Source: Thermodesulfobacteriota bacterium
GTDB taxonomy: Bacteria; Desulfobacterota; GWC2-55-46
Assembly: GCA_030583865.1 (NCBI GenBank)
Contig: CP129479.1
Coordinates: 2,701,053 to 2,751,635 of the forward strand
Direction of reading: 5' to 3'
DNA: 50,583 nucleotides
Below, one piece after another: positions 9,277 to 17,674 of this stretch. A program made the position numbers and the translations under genes. Positions within the stretch are counted from its first letter, which is position 1. Each line of letters starts with the position of its first letter. Under the pieces are notes generated by a model. It worked only from the letters and a program-made list of their open reading frames with translations. It ran no database searches and was not told where the DNA came from.

Positions 9277-9402
9277 TTAATACCCCTCTAGATTTCCGCA
9301 TACCTCAAAAAGGTGTCGCAGTATTTCTAATGGCAATCTTTGATTTAATTTCGTTTCATTGGGTTTCTTATCCTTTTTTCCCGAGTCATCTGTCTCTTTC
9401 AT
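9277..9402 (-). CDS. 41-aa small protein, first gene of the VWA/TraG operon
   Basis: The reverse strand has an ATG at 9402 preceded by GAGGAG seven bases upstream, and a 41-codon frame ending 12 bases before the VWA gene start. The protein is polar in its first half (many Lys, Asp) and has an amphipathic helix RLPLEILRHLFEVC near the end. The strong ribosome site and tight operon spacing support it. Function unknown. Confidence 0.6.
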   Translation of the reverse strand: MKETDDSGKKDKKPNETKLNQRLPLEILRHLFEVCGNLEGY

Positions 9403-9523
9403 TTCAGTCCTCCTCTTTTTCTTAGGCTTATTAAAAAGAAAAAAGACGGCTTTGAAAATGGTTACAGAGAATTTCTATTTTCTTCTTCAAAAATAGGAGG
9501 TTGCTGAGATTTAGGTTACACTC

Positions 9524-9856
9524 TTAAAGCCATCCACTCGATAAATTCAGTTTTTCGATCACTTTTCTTATTATTTTTCTGTCGAAAGTCCTCCCACTCA
9601 CTATATAAATCGCTTCTGTAAGCTCTTCTATTTTACGGCTCTTCCTTGTTTTAATTTTTGAAATCAACCTGTTTTCCTTTTCATATTCATTAATGTTTTT
9701 CACATAACTTTGCTTGCACCCCGGAGTACAAAAAGCCTTCGGATTGTCGATAGAGCCCAAATAGCATTCTAAATTCAAATGATCAGCAGCTTTACCCTCA
9801 TTAATGCAATGAGGGTTATAGCATCGCATCATCTTATATTTGCTGTTGCGTCCCAT
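9524..9856 (-). CDS. Cysteine-rich zinc-finger-like protein
   Basis: A 110-aa basic protein. Residues 11-47 carry CYNPHC, then FCTPGCKQSY, giving four cysteines in two CxxxC/CxxxxC pairs that could hold one zinc ion. The C-terminal half is Lys/Arg/Ile-rich and probably helical. This layout recalls small zinc-finger proteins of mobile elements that bind DNA or RNA. It lies upstream of the 9402 operon on the same strand, 121 bases away, and is divergent from the coiled-coil gene at 10010. No specific family recognised. Confidence 0.55.
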   Translation of the reverse strand: MGRNSKYKMMRCYNPHCINEGKAADHLNLECYLGSIDNPKAFCTPGCKQSYVKNINEYEKENRLISKIKTRKSRKIEELTEAIYIVSGRTFDRKIIRKVIEKLNLSSGWL

Positions 9857-9892
9857 ATACTTTTAAGTAGGCACCTTAGTGCGGCTCACCCC

Positions 9893-9921
9893 TTGACAGA
9901 TGTAACGCTCTGTTTTAAATT
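9893..9921 (+). promoter_or_regulatory. Sigma-70 promoter for the coiled-coil gene
   Basis: TTGACA (9893-9898) and TAAATT (9916-9921) are separated by 17 bases. A start near 9928 would give a leader of about 80 bases made almost wholly of two hairpins. Confidence 0.65.
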
Positions 9922-9929
9922 AGTATATT

Positions 9930-10004
9930 CACCCCTCTGGGAGAATCAGCGCCAGGGGGGTGAGCATACCTCCTGCGCCTGCAAAAAAATCAAATCGCAG
10001 GAGG
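9930..10004 (+). promoter_or_regulatory. Structured leader that hides the ribosome binding site
   Basis: Two hairpins fill the leader. The first pairs 9930-9940 with 9952-9962 (11 pairs with one wobble). The second pairs CCTCCTGCG (9969-9977) with CGCAGGAGG (9996-10004), a perfect 9-base stem. The 3' arm of the second contains the AGGAGG that serves the ATG at 10010, so translation should be low unless the stem is opened by heat, a ligand, a protein or an antisense RNA. Confidence 0.65.
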
Positions 10005-10009
10005 CTAAA

Positions 10010-10342
10010 ATGCACAAAAATGAAATCGCGGAACTAAAACAGTTCATTCACAAGCTCCAAAACGAAAACAAGAAGCTAAGAACCAATAATCGAAAACTCA
10101 AAAAGGATGCGGCGTACTATGAAGACCTATATAAGACCACGAATGGATGGCTCCAGGATCTAGGTCGCGGTTCCGACTTGCTTCTCCAAGACTTAAGGCG
10201 CGCCCTTAAGGGCTTGCAAGCAACAGGGACCAATTCAGGCCGGAAGCCAAAGCATGTTAAAGACGTGATCTCGACCACTCTTCATAGGTTAAAGCAATAT
10301 GAACAGAGCACCCCACTTTCCTTTCTTGAACTTTACTACTGA
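10010..10342 (+). CDS. Coiled-coil small protein under a hairpin leader
   Basis: A 110-aa protein beginning at the ATG that follows AGGAGG by five bases; an upstream in-frame ATG would start before the promoter and is rejected. Residues 4-45 form a strong coiled coil (repeated Leu/Lys/Asn with ELKQFIHKLQNENKKLR). The middle (55-75) is Leu-rich and the end is basic. It stands alone, with its own promoter, structured leader and terminator. I do not recognise a family. Isolation and tight control suggest a regulator or a protein costly to the cell. Confidence 0.65.
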   Translation: MHKNEIAELKQFIHKLQNENKKLRTNNRKLKKDAAYYEDLYKTTNGWLQDLGRGSDLLLQDLRRALKGLQATGTNSGRKPKHVKDVISTTLHRLKQYEQSTPLSFLELYY

Positions 10343-10357
10343 GATACGCTCTCAGTT

Positions 10358-10387
10358 GAGCTATGCAGGTTTGCATAGCTCTTTTTA
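10358..10387 (+). terminator. Intrinsic terminator after the coiled-coil gene
   Basis: GAGCTATGCA (10358-10367) pairs perfectly with TGCATAGCTC (10372-10381) around a GGTT loop, followed by TTTTTAT. Confidence 0.9.
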
Positions 10388-10456
10388 TAACCTATTTTTG
10401 GGCTCGTGATATATTACAGTAAGGACTACTGTTAGGAATTTTGATTACACTCGGAG

Positions 10457-11461
10457 ATGGATATAGAAATGAAAGACAACTCTTCGAAATACGATATTGA
10501 AGTTAAGAAAAAAATAACGTTTGCAGATATAAGGGCGCTCGTTGAAAATTTTGAAAGGACCTACCCTAAGAGGGAAGGTGTTCCTAAAAACACCTTAAAT
10601 TTATTAAAAGCAATTTTTGAAATTTATTCTGAGCATATTGAGAAACAAAAAAATAAACATATCGACCTGAGTATTGACAAAAATAGGCCAGCAATATTGA
10701 GAAGCGAGCTCATCAGGAGATACGGAGGAGGTGCAGAATTAGAGGGCGGATTTTATACTGATAAAAGCAGGCTTAATAATTACCTTAGAAGGATGATTTT
10801 TGATTTTGAGAATGGAAAATCCTTGAATCCAAAATGCTTTGTTCTGAAACGTGCTACGAGCGGGAAAGGAGAAACATCGAATTATTTCATAACCATCCGA
10901 AAGCAGGAAATTGCACCGGCCAAGGCAATTGGCTACAATTACTCTATTGACCAAAGGTTGAAGGCCAGTCTGGAAAAATGGAAGTCTTCAAACTATCTTG
11001 GCGAGTACGCTCTTTCAATAACGGACCTAAATCAAATTCCAATAGAGCTAAATCCCGCAGAATATGATGACGAAAGCATTGCCTATATTATGATAAGTGC
11101 TATATTCCGACAAAAGTACGATGAGCGGTGGTGGAAATATAAAAAGAATATAATTGTACTTTGGCATATGATAAATTTATTGCCCCAAGGATATCGGCGT
11201 CCTTATTGGCGCGTCGCCTTTCTTTTGCAGTGTATAAATTCGACACTTCTAACTAGTGCAGTATCTAAATTCCCCGAAACAGTTATAAACATTCCTCAGG
11301 TAAAACAGGCACTGATTCACATTAAAAAGAAAACAGTGCAAAATTATCTACTAAAGTGTATAAAGGAAAAAAGTTCCTTGGTCGTACCCTATGAAAAGGA
11401 TTTGCTTTGTGAATTCCGTGATTTTGATTGTCATAAGCTAAACCAGAAAAAAAAGAAATGA
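10457..11461 (+). CDS. Unknown protein upstream of TIM-barrel gene
   Basis: A 334-aa protein rich in Lys, Ile and Asn. No domain is recognised. Residues 25-110 are helical with a conserved-looking RSELIRRYGG; residues 120-150 hold a beta-rich segment. The C-terminal half is helical and basic. The start is uncertain: CGGAG directly abuts the ATG at 10457, and a second ATG at 10469 may be used. The stop overlaps the next gene's ATG in an ATGA, so the two proteins are translationally coupled and probably act together. The gene is more AT-rich than the element backbone, as later-acquired cargo would be. Confidence 0.6.
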   Translation: MDIEMKDNSSKYDIEVKKKITFADIRALVENFERTYPKREGVPKNTLNLLKAIFEIYSEHIEKQKNKHIDLSIDKNRPAILRSELIRRYGGGAELEGGFYTDKSRLNNYLRRMIFDFENGKSLNPKCFVLKRATSGKGETSNYFITIRKQEIAPAKAIGYNYSIDQRLKASLEKWKSSNYLGEYALSITDLNQIPIELNPAEYDDESIAYIMISAIFRQKYDERWWKYKKNIIVLWHMINLLPQGYRRPYWRVAFLLQCINSTLLTSAVSKFPETVINIPQVKQALIHIKKKTVQNYLLKCIKEKSSLVVPYEKDLLCEFRDFDCHKLNQKKKK

Positions 11462-12153
11462 ATCTGGGATTTCGCATATCGGATGATAAATATTTGGACG
11501 AATTCGATTTGGAACTGGTCCAGATATCGGTCTGGCACGGCAGCGATGAGGATTTTGAAAGGGTCGATTTTCTTGCCAGAAAACTAAGAGATCAAAAAAG
11601 GCGTTTTGTAATCCATCCAAGCCGACTCTACCTTTCCGAGACCAGGCCTGAAGTCTGGGAATATTATCTTCGCCACCTTAAGAAGTACGCTTTCATTAGT
11701 GATCTTGGTTTAATTGTTCATGATGAGACATTAGCGTGGGGCGGAAGGCTTCACGGGGCTTGGGCTGAAGCCTATCGGTCAGCCCTAACAGAACTGGAAG
11801 CGATCTGTCCGGTATCCATTGAAAACGCGTCTTACTCACCCGATGCCTTATGGTTTTGGGAGTCCTTTGCCAACTCGATTACTTTTGATATTGGCCATTT
11901 CGAAGCCGCCGGAATCGACTGTTTGGAATTGATAAACAGCCTCTCATCTGATCTAATCAAAAAGATTCAGTTCATCCACCTCCATAGGAACAATGGACCT
12001 AAAGAGGTAGGCATAACCGACCACTGGCCTTTGGAGGAAGGTTGTCAGGAAATTGCTGTTTTGAAGGCGTTGCTAAAATTAAGACCCGAGGTAGGTGTTA
12101 TCTTGGAAGTTGACGGAGAGGATGATCTAAAAAACAGCTTATCATTTTTATAA
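11458..12153 (+). CDS. TIM-barrel metalloenzyme (xylose isomerase/endonuclease IV-like)
   Basis: A 231-aa protein with alternating strands and helices of a TIM barrel and a metal-site set like that of the AP endonuclease 2/sugar isomerase superfamily: VIHPSRL (His, near 50), PVSIENASY (Glu, near 121), ITFDIGHFE (Asp/His, near 142), FIHLHRNNG (His, near 178), ITDHWPL (Asp/His, near 189) and ILEVDG (Glu, near 222). Members cut damaged DNA or isomerise sugars; the sequence does not decide which. It is slightly short for endonuclease IV. Start coupled by ATGA to the unknown 334-aa gene. Confidence 0.7.
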   Translation: MNLGFRISDDKYLDEFDLELVQISVWHGSDEDFERVDFLARKLRDQKRRFVIHPSRLYLSETRPEVWEYYLRHLKKYAFISDLGLIVHDETLAWGGRLHGAWAEAYRSALTELEAICPVSIENASYSPDALWFWESFANSITFDIGHFEAAGIDCLELINSLSSDLIKKIQFIHLHRNNGPKEVGITDHWPLEEGCQEIAVLKALLKLRPEVGVILEVDGEDDLKNSLSFL

Positions 12154-12178
12154 ACTCACTTCTTTCCATTGCTTTGCC

Positions 12179-13153
12179 TTATTTTTGCTTATTCCGCCTA
12201 TCGATTACTATTGTTTTTACTTTCTCTTCCCAAGTATTAGTGTGCACAACGCGTTCAAATGAATTACCAAACTTGCCTGATAGCAAATCAATGCGACTAA
12301 GTTTACTTAATTCCTCCCAATTTTCGAATAAAATATAAACAGCATTGCCGTATTCAATATTTTCAAACACAACTAGGTTATCTTCTAAAAGAGCACCAAA
12401 ATATCTCCTAAAACCACTCTGTCCAAAAACCAGACTCTTTGGTTTAAGTGTTTGAAAGAAATTATATCTTTCTGCTGCCACATTTTTTTCATGTTGCGTC
12501 GGTGTTTTACCCTGAAATATTCGCCCAACAGTCTCTTCCAATGTTCCTGGTGGCAAAATCTCCCAGGATAAATGAAGAGATTTAGTGTAGTCAGCAATTG
12601 GAATATTGGCTGGCTCGACACTACAAGCCCCAACATTTTCTTGAAGTAGATTCAGGTCCTCGAATAAGAAATTATTGAAATCCATACTTCTTTTATCGAG
12701 AACCTCTTGAACTTGAAAGGCGATTACATAGGTAGAAAGACCGGGCCGAGTATCTTTACAGGTAATTAAGATTTCCAATTCGCGTGGAGATTGGAAATCT
12801 CTTGGATATTTCTCATACGGAAGATCGACTGTATGCGTGCCGTAGTATGAATTCCCCCAATTTGGAGTATCAACTGTGTTATAGTGAGTTTCTTTTGGAA
12901 GATCCTTACGAATAACTTCTAGTCCGTTTATATTTCTACTGGAAAATTTACCTTGGCTTTCTGGAGGAATAATACTAGTGGGCAGTTTTAACCCCTCATC
13001 CGTTAAGACAATACCTAAATGCTTTAATTTTCCCGATGCCAAATCTTGTGCTTTAAATTTTACCGCACACCCAACAACGACTTCATTGCTTTCTATTTTT
13101 CCAATTTTTTCAAGAATATTTTGTGGAATTTTATTGATATTTTTCTTTGCCAT
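12179..13153 (-). CDS. Unknown protein in LexA-like operon
   Basis: A 324-aa protein with no recognised domain. It is mixed alpha/beta with little charge clustering and no membrane segment. It is third in a tight leftward operon: LexA-like repressor, small HTH protein (8-base overlap), then this gene (4-base gap). If the repressor cleaves itself on DNA damage, this protein would be made under SOS stress. That makes it a candidate effector. Convergent with the TIM-barrel gene, 25 bases apart. Confidence 0.6.
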   Translation of the reverse strand: MAKKNINKIPQNILEKIGKIESNEVVVGCAVKFKAQDLASGKLKHLGIVLTDEGLKLPTSIIPPESQGKFSSRNINGLEVIRKDLPKETHYNTVDTPNWGNSYYGTHTVDLPYEKYPRDFQSPRELEILITCKDTRPGLSTYVIAFQVQEVLDKRSMDFNNFLFEDLNLLQENVGACSVEPANIPIADYTKSLHLSWEILPPGTLEETVGRIFQGKTPTQHEKNVAAERYNFFQTLKPKSLVFGQSGFRRYFGALLEDNLVVFENIEYGNAVYILFENWEELSKLSRIDLLSGKFGNSFERVVHTNTWEEKVKTIVIDRRNKQK

Positions 13154-13157
13154 ATAG

Positions 13158-13370
13158 TTAAGCCTTCTTTCTACGATTATAAGGCGACTGATTTGAGGGC
13201 GCTAATTTGATATTTTTCTCGGATGCTTTTGAGTAAACGCCAGCAACAGGCCGACCGAGCTTAAGGCCAATTACTCGAGTTGGTGTATTGCCCTTAGCGA
13301 GCTCCTTGAGCTTCTTCACCTCTTCCGACGTCCAAAGCTTTCCTGCATTTCTAATGTATTTTTTAGTCAT
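13158..13370 (-). CDS. Small SANT/Myb-like HTH protein
   Basis: A 70-aa basic protein. Residues 12-45 (KLWTSEEVKKLKELAKG, then TRVIGLKLGRPVAGVYSKA) match the three-helix pattern of bacterial SANT/Myb-like DNA-binding proteins, with the conserved Trp near residue 13. The tail is Lys/Arg-rich. It overlaps the LexA-like gene by 8 bases. It probably assists regulation of the operon. Confidence 0.65.
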   Translation of the reverse strand: MTKKYIRNAGKLWTSEEVKKLKELAKGNTPTRVIGLKLGRPVAGVYSKASEKNIKLAPSNQSPYNRRKKA

Positions 13371-13992
13371 ATAGATTGGGGATTACCGCAACCACAACAC
13401 CTTGGATTTGGAAGTCATCGGTTACGATTATCGGTTTATGTTTCTTATTTGTAGATTTTGGTAACAAAACAATTGCACCTTGGCCAAAATGAAGCTCTTT
13501 AACCGTAGCTTCTCCGTCAATTAGGGCAACAACCTTCTCACCCTCTTCAGCACTTGGCTGCTGTCGAATTAATACTAAATCGCCATCATTAATTTTTGCC
13601 TTGTTCATTGAATCCCCAGAAGCCCTGAGTAAAAAATATTTAGAGCCCGAGTGGGCAAGCCTTTTAGAAACAGGCACGAATCCTTCAATGTTCTCTTGTG
13701 CTAATAAAGGCATGCCACACGCTACTGAGCCAACCAAGGGAACATCTATAGTCTGGGCATGTCTTGAATGCGATTCTGGATCCTTAACAAGCTGCAAATC
13801 GCCATCGGGGCGCTTCTTGAGTATTCCCTTTGAGATAAGCTCATCTATTATCAGGGATGCCGAACGGGGTGATTTATATCCCAATTCCTTCATTAGCTCA
13901 CGGACAGAAGGAAGTCGGCCTTTATGCACTAGGCTATTTCTAATGTGACGGACTGCTTTTATTTGTTTTGGGGATAAGCTAATTTCCTTCAT
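13363..13992 (-). CDS. lexA: LexA-like self-cleaving repressor
   Basis: A 209-aa protein with an N-terminal LexA winged helix (SPKQIKAVRHIRNSLV, then PSVRELMKELGYKSPRSAS) and a C-terminal S24 peptidase domain. The catalytic Ser is in ASGDSMNKAKINDGD (near 128) and the Lys in GEATVKEL (near 165). The scissile pair appears as Cys-Gly in VACGMPL (near 92) instead of Ala-Gly. RecA filaments trigger self-cleavage in this family. The start is set at ATG 13992 because the promoter -10 box covers 13999-14004, right beside the in-frame ATG at 13998. It controls at least the two genes behind it and perhaps other element genes. Confidence 0.85.
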   Translation of the reverse strand: MKEISLSPKQIKAVRHIRNSLVHKGRLPSVRELMKELGYKSPRSASLIIDELISKGILKKRPDGDLQLVKDPESHSRHAQTIDVPLVGSVACGMPLLAQENIEGFVPVSKRLAHSGSKYFLLRASGDSMNKAKINDGDLVLIRQQPSAEEGEKVVALIDGEATVKELHFGQGAIVLLPKSTNKKHKPIIVTDDFQIQGVVVAVIPNLYD

Positions 13993-13996
13993 ATAC

Positions 13997-14027
13997 ATAC
14001 TGTATTATAGTGTATAAACTTTGTCAA
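13997..14027 (-). promoter_or_regulatory. LexA-like gene promoter with overlapping operator
   Basis: On the reverse strand TTGACA (14027-14022) and TACAGT (14004-13999) are 17 bases apart. An imperfect palindrome, ATACTGTATTATAGTGTAT (13997-14015), covers the -10 region and spacer, an ideal place for autorepression. The predicted start of transcription falls at or next to ATG 13992, so the message may be leaderless. Confidence 0.6.
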
Positions 14028-14213
14028 GAGCTACATTCTTTCCAAATAAAATCACCCAGCCAGTCAATGGGGGGCCGGTTGTTTTTCTAATAAATGACAT
14101 TTTCAGCAAGAATACCCTCCTTCCTATTCGAGACAAATCTTTCACAATAGACTCAGAAGCTAGGTGGATTTCTATCTGTTTATCCTTTTAGCAACTGACT
14201 AAAAGTAGTACCG

Positions 14214-16079
14214 CTAGTTGAGAGAGGTGCAAAAATTTGGATTATTTTTTCTTGGGAGTTTTGTTTTATCAAAACTAGGGATATGCGGAGGATTTTCCGT
14301 TTCCTTGAAGAATTCCCAGACCTGGCGAACCAGGTCTTGAATGCGTACTTTTTGCTCCGGTGGCAGATCCTCAAATGTTCTAACGTCCTCTATCCCTCCC
14401 CGCCCAGAGAGACATGCAGAGGTGTACGCCTCTGTTTTTGTTTTATGTAAGCCATTATTTTTAGGTTCGAACGGTGGCTTTGGCATCGTAATACCAGGAA
14501 GGGAATTTTCAAGCAATAGAAAAGGATTTTTGGCTTGGATTAGCACTTTTTTATCCCTTAATATCAGGTTCGAACCAATTGCTGAAAGTATCTCGCGCTT
14601 GTCTTTAATATCGCCCTGATTGAACCAGTCTCTTACATAACAAGCAAACTCAAAAGTCTTCTCCGAAAGCTCAAGCCATTTATCTATTCTGTGTCCTGCA
14701 TCCTTAAATAGTTCTTCCAGACGAGACTTTTCCTTTAGGAGTTGAACCCTTTGTAGAGAATATTCCTCATCCGAGAGCAAATTGCCATTTGCATTCTGAG
14801 GCGAAGTCTTGAGTAAAATTAGGTTGTCGAGTCTTTTCAGACAATCCGTATACGTTTTTTGTTGCGATTGGACAATAGCACCCCTGCCCTTAATTTCTTC
14901 CTTATGGGCCTTACTAAGCAGCTCAATCGTCCACTGCTTCATGTTAGCTGAGAGTTGAATTCGTGAAATATAGGTATCTATCTGCTTTTCTAATCCCTCA
15001 CCCCTTACGGATCCTTGCGAGCATCCGGGCTTTTTTGTTTTGGCACAATGATAATAGGTATAATGCAGAAATTTCGGCTGCATCATTTTTGAAATCGCGG
15101 TCTCGCACTTAGGGCATCTTTCCTTATTTCTATATGCAAACTTATGCTTGCAAGTAGAACATATCAGCTGATGTTTTTCCTCTGCTGTTATTACTGCTCC
15201 GCATTCACCGCAGCGCATCATACCCGTAAATGGGAAGGTATGCTTCTTTGGCTTTGCAAGTCCTTTTCTCCCGAGCAAGGCTTGTACCAACTCATATTCC
15301 CTTTCATTGACCATAGGCTCATGACTGCCCTGAAACCATAAGCCGCTGCCCCTCGGATATTCAAAATAGCCATAGTAGAAGGGGTTGGTCAAAATTTTAT
15401 AAATTGCACTTCTATTTAATGGTTTGGAGCCGAGTCTTTTCATTGGCCTAGTTTTGAATCCCCATTCTTTATTTGCCATTTCAACTATCTTTGGTGGAGA
15501 ATAGCGGCCCGAGATCATCAGATCCCACATATTTCTTACCAGCTTAAATCGTTCTGGATCAGGTATTATATCCTTCTCCCCTTTATTCTTGGCTGGATTA
15601 TTGAGATAGCCTAGAGGCGCTACACTCGGATACCAGCCTTTTTCAAGCTTGGCCCTAATCCCACGCTTCACATTACGACTCAAATCATCTATATACTTCT
15701 GGGCCATCCCAAACTCGATGTACATGAGAATAGTATTTTCGTCATCATGGCTATAAGCCTGTGTAGGAGTAGTGATTTTTATTCCATGCTGCTTTATGGC
15801 CCAGATTATAGAACCGCCATCAACGGGATTACGTGCGAGACGGTCGAGTTTCCAACAGAGGACGCCATTGGCCTCACCTCTGTAAATTCGCTGCATCATG
15901 GAATTAAAAACGGGTCTACCGGGTTCCTTTGCGGATCTGGCTTCGGTCAATATTTCGGTAATTTCAATATTCTGATTTTCTGCGATTCTTTTTAATTCAC
16001 CAATTTGAGATTCGATTGACAATACTTGCCGGTCTTCAGCTTCTGAGGATTTTCGGGCATAGAGAAAATATTTGGACAT
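14214..16079 (-). CDS. Large serine recombinase
   Basis: A 621-aa large serine recombinase. The resolvase domain (1-150) has the nucleophile Ser11 in YARKSSE and the conserved KLDRLARNP near 76-84. The recombinase domain spans about 160-270. A zinc beta-ribbon with several CxxC pairs (CGECG, CSTC, CPKC) lies near 300-345, followed by the coiled-coil (near 410-460). The set is complete, so it may still be active. Similar proteins are frequent in genomes of the Patescibacteria (CPR). No matching attachment sites were found beside it. It may have carried a nested element or act in a rearrangement. A 52-aa companion gene lies upstream on the same strand. Confidence 0.92.
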   Translation of the reverse strand: MSKYFLYARKSSEAEDRQVLSIESQIGELKRIAENQNIEITEILTEARSAKEPGRPVFNSMMQRIYRGEANGVLCWKLDRLARNPVDGGSIIWAIKQHGIKITTPTQAYSHDDENTILMYIEFGMAQKYIDDLSRNVKRGIRAKLEKGWYPSVAPLGYLNNPAKNKGEKDIIPDPERFKLVRNMWDLMISGRYSPPKIVEMANKEWGFKTRPMKRLGSKPLNRSAIYKILTNPFYYGYFEYPRGSGLWFQGSHEPMVNEREYELVQALLGRKGLAKPKKHTFPFTGMMRCGECGAVITAEEKHQLICSTCKHKFAYRNKERCPKCETAISKMMQPKFLHYTYYHCAKTKKPGCSQGSVRGEGLEKQIDTYISRIQLSANMKQWTIELLSKAHKEEIKGRGAIVQSQQKTYTDCLKRLDNLILLKTSPQNANGNLLSDEEYSLQRVQLLKEKSRLEELFKDAGHRIDKWLELSEKTFEFACYVRDWFNQGDIKDKREILSAIGSNLILRDKKVLIQAKNPFLLLENSLPGITMPKPPFEPKNNGLHKTKTEAYTSACLSGRGGIEDVRTFEDLPPEQKVRIQDLVRQVWEFFKETENPPHIPSFDKTKLPRKNNPNFCTSLN

Positions 16080-16192
16080 AGGAAGGAGGGGCTATCCCAC
16101 TTAAAGGCGGGCTTTTGCCCCTTTATTAGAATGGCTTTGCTTTTATCCTATTATAGAGACTGAAAGCCGTCAAATTTCGTATGGCAATCTTT

Positions 16193-16351
16193 TTATTTAT
16201 CAGAATCCGACGGCAGAGGGCGGTAAATTATTTTAAATAAAGCAAGCAGCCGTTGTCCCATTTCCAATGCCTCGGCATCGGAGAGCATCTGGCCGGACTC
16301 TTTATGATATATTTTCTTGAGTTTTTCGATATCTTCTTGGCTGATCTGCAT
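16193..16351 (-). CDS. 52-aa companion of the serine recombinase
   Basis: The reverse strand has an ATG at 16351 and 52 codons ending at 16193. The protein is a helical acidic-basic peptide: EDIEKLKKIYHKESGQ, then LSDAEALEMGQRLLALFKII and a YRP ending. I recall small proteins of this pattern beside serine recombinases in CPR-like elements, where an EALEM..RLL helix recurs. It lies 113 bases upstream of the recombinase on the same strand. Function unknown; a recombination partner or regulator is plausible. Confidence 0.65.
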   Translation of the reverse strand: MQISQEDIEKLKKIYHKESGQMLSDAEALEMGQRLLALFKIIYRPLPSDSDK

Positions 16352-16659
16352 ATTTTTATATGTATCAGCCTATCAAATGTTCTAAGACTAGAAAGGAGGG
16401 CTATATTGCCTAAAGAGAAATGTCAAAAGGGCTGCTAATCTTAGCTCAAAATTCTCATATGTAAAAATTCCTCTATCATTTCTTTATCTTTTCTTTATCT
16501 CCCGTAGGCTATCATAGGATATTTTGGGGATCGTGTTTTTTTTGGTCTCCAAATCATACCTGAATCAATCCAGTAAAATTGCCTAAAAAGGCAATTCTTC
16601 CCTCCTTAGCTCGATGCGTTTCTTGAGCTATTGTTAATCGCATAGAAATAACCATTTGG

Positions 16660-16920
16660 ATGCTTATGAAATACATCCCGAACAGCCTGAAGAAGCACAG
16701 AAGAATACGAGGGCTCAAGCAAAAGGAAGTCGCGGAGATACTTGGGCTTCAGAGCGCAAGCATTATTTCGCGCTGGGAAAAGGGGCAGTCCATGCCTAAT
16801 ACTCTTAATGCCTTCAAATTGGCCTTGATATACAGGACTATGGTGGATGCCTTGTTTATCGATCTTTCGAGATCACTAAAAGAGGACCTCCATCGCAAGG
16901 AGGAGGCTATTAGAAAATAA
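16660..16920 (+). CDS. XRE-family HTH regulator
   Basis: An 86-aa protein with a Cro/C1-type helix-turn-helix at residues 8-60: SLKKHRRIRGLKQKEVAEIL, then SASIISRWEKGQSMPNTLNAFKLALIY. The first 15 residues of the tail are helical and charged. The start may be the second ATG at 16666. It heads a rightward operon with a winged-helix protein (11-base gap) and a RuvC-like protein, and so probably controls that operon, perhaps a replication or maintenance module. Confidence 0.85.
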   Translation: MLMKYIPNSLKKHRRIRGLKQKEVAEILGLQSASIISRWEKGQSMPNTLNAFKLALIYRTMVDALFIDLSRSLKEDLHRKEEAIRK

Positions 16921-16930
16921 TTAAATCTAT

Positions 16931-17674
16931 ATGCAAAACCAAAAACAATGGTGGACTCCGGTCCGGAGCGGACTGATTATGGAACAGGATGCCAGCCACT
17001 ATAGAAAAATGAGGAATGCCATCTGGCTCTATCTCTATCTTCTCCTGAATGCGGACAGGAAGAGCGGCACGCTTTCAAGAAAGCTCAGGACCATATCCGG
17101 CGACATGGGAATTTCCAAAAACATGATTATGCGCTGGCTTAATATCCTCAGGACGGAGGGATATATTGCCACAAAGAGCAATGGAAGATGCCTGAGTATC
17201 AAAATCACTAAATGGAGGGGCACTGATGCTACAAAGGATGTATTTCAGAGTCACCAAACGACCTTCTCCAGGGGTTTCAAAAATCCAAATCCACAAAAGC
17301 CTTTTTATCCTCAAAATTCATATAATCCCAGCCAAAAAAGAGAAGGCTCCTTCGAGCCTATCGATATAACGATAAAAAGAAATATTTTAAAAAGCGATAT
17401 CGATAATAGAAATTTTGAGCCGGAAAAAGGTTACAAGCCCCGAACTGAAAAAGAGCTTCTGGCTATGGATTTAGCCGAAGCCCTGAATGATACAAAAAAC
17501 CTACCCCTGTACCTTTCCTACTGCAACAAATATCCTGAACAGCTCTTAAGGAGGGTTCTGGGTGAGGTCAAGGAATTACCCCGAGAGAAGATCAGAAAAA
17601 GCAGAGGCGCTTTATTTAATTACTTAGTCCAAAAGTATGCAAACAAACAAGACAATCAAAATCCTGGCCATTAA
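16931..17674 (+). CDS. Winged-helix protein, possibly replication-related
   Basis: A 247-aa protein. Residues 25-95 fit a winged helix-turn-helix as in plasmid replication or primosome proteins: NAIWLYLYLLLNADRKSGTL, then ISGDMGISKNMIMRWLNILRTEGYI and a basic wing. The middle (95-160) is low-complexity and polar. The end contains a conserved-looking helical block (YLSYCNKYPEQLLRRVLGEV) that resembles the C-terminus of some DnaD/Rep-like proteins. It follows the XRE gene and overlaps the RuvC-like gene by 38 bases. The replication role is an inference. Confidence 0.6.
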   Translation: MQNQKQWWTPVRSGLIMEQDASHYRKMRNAIWLYLYLLLNADRKSGTLSRKLRTISGDMGISKNMIMRWLNILRTEGYIATKSNGRCLSIKITKWRGTDATKDVFQSHQTTFSRGFKNPNPQKPFYPQNSYNPSQKREGSFEPIDITIKRNILKSDIDNRNFEPEKGYKPRTEKELLAMDLAEALNDTKNLPLYLSYCNKYPEQLLRRVLGEVKELPREKIRKSRGALFNYLVQKYANKQDNQNPGH

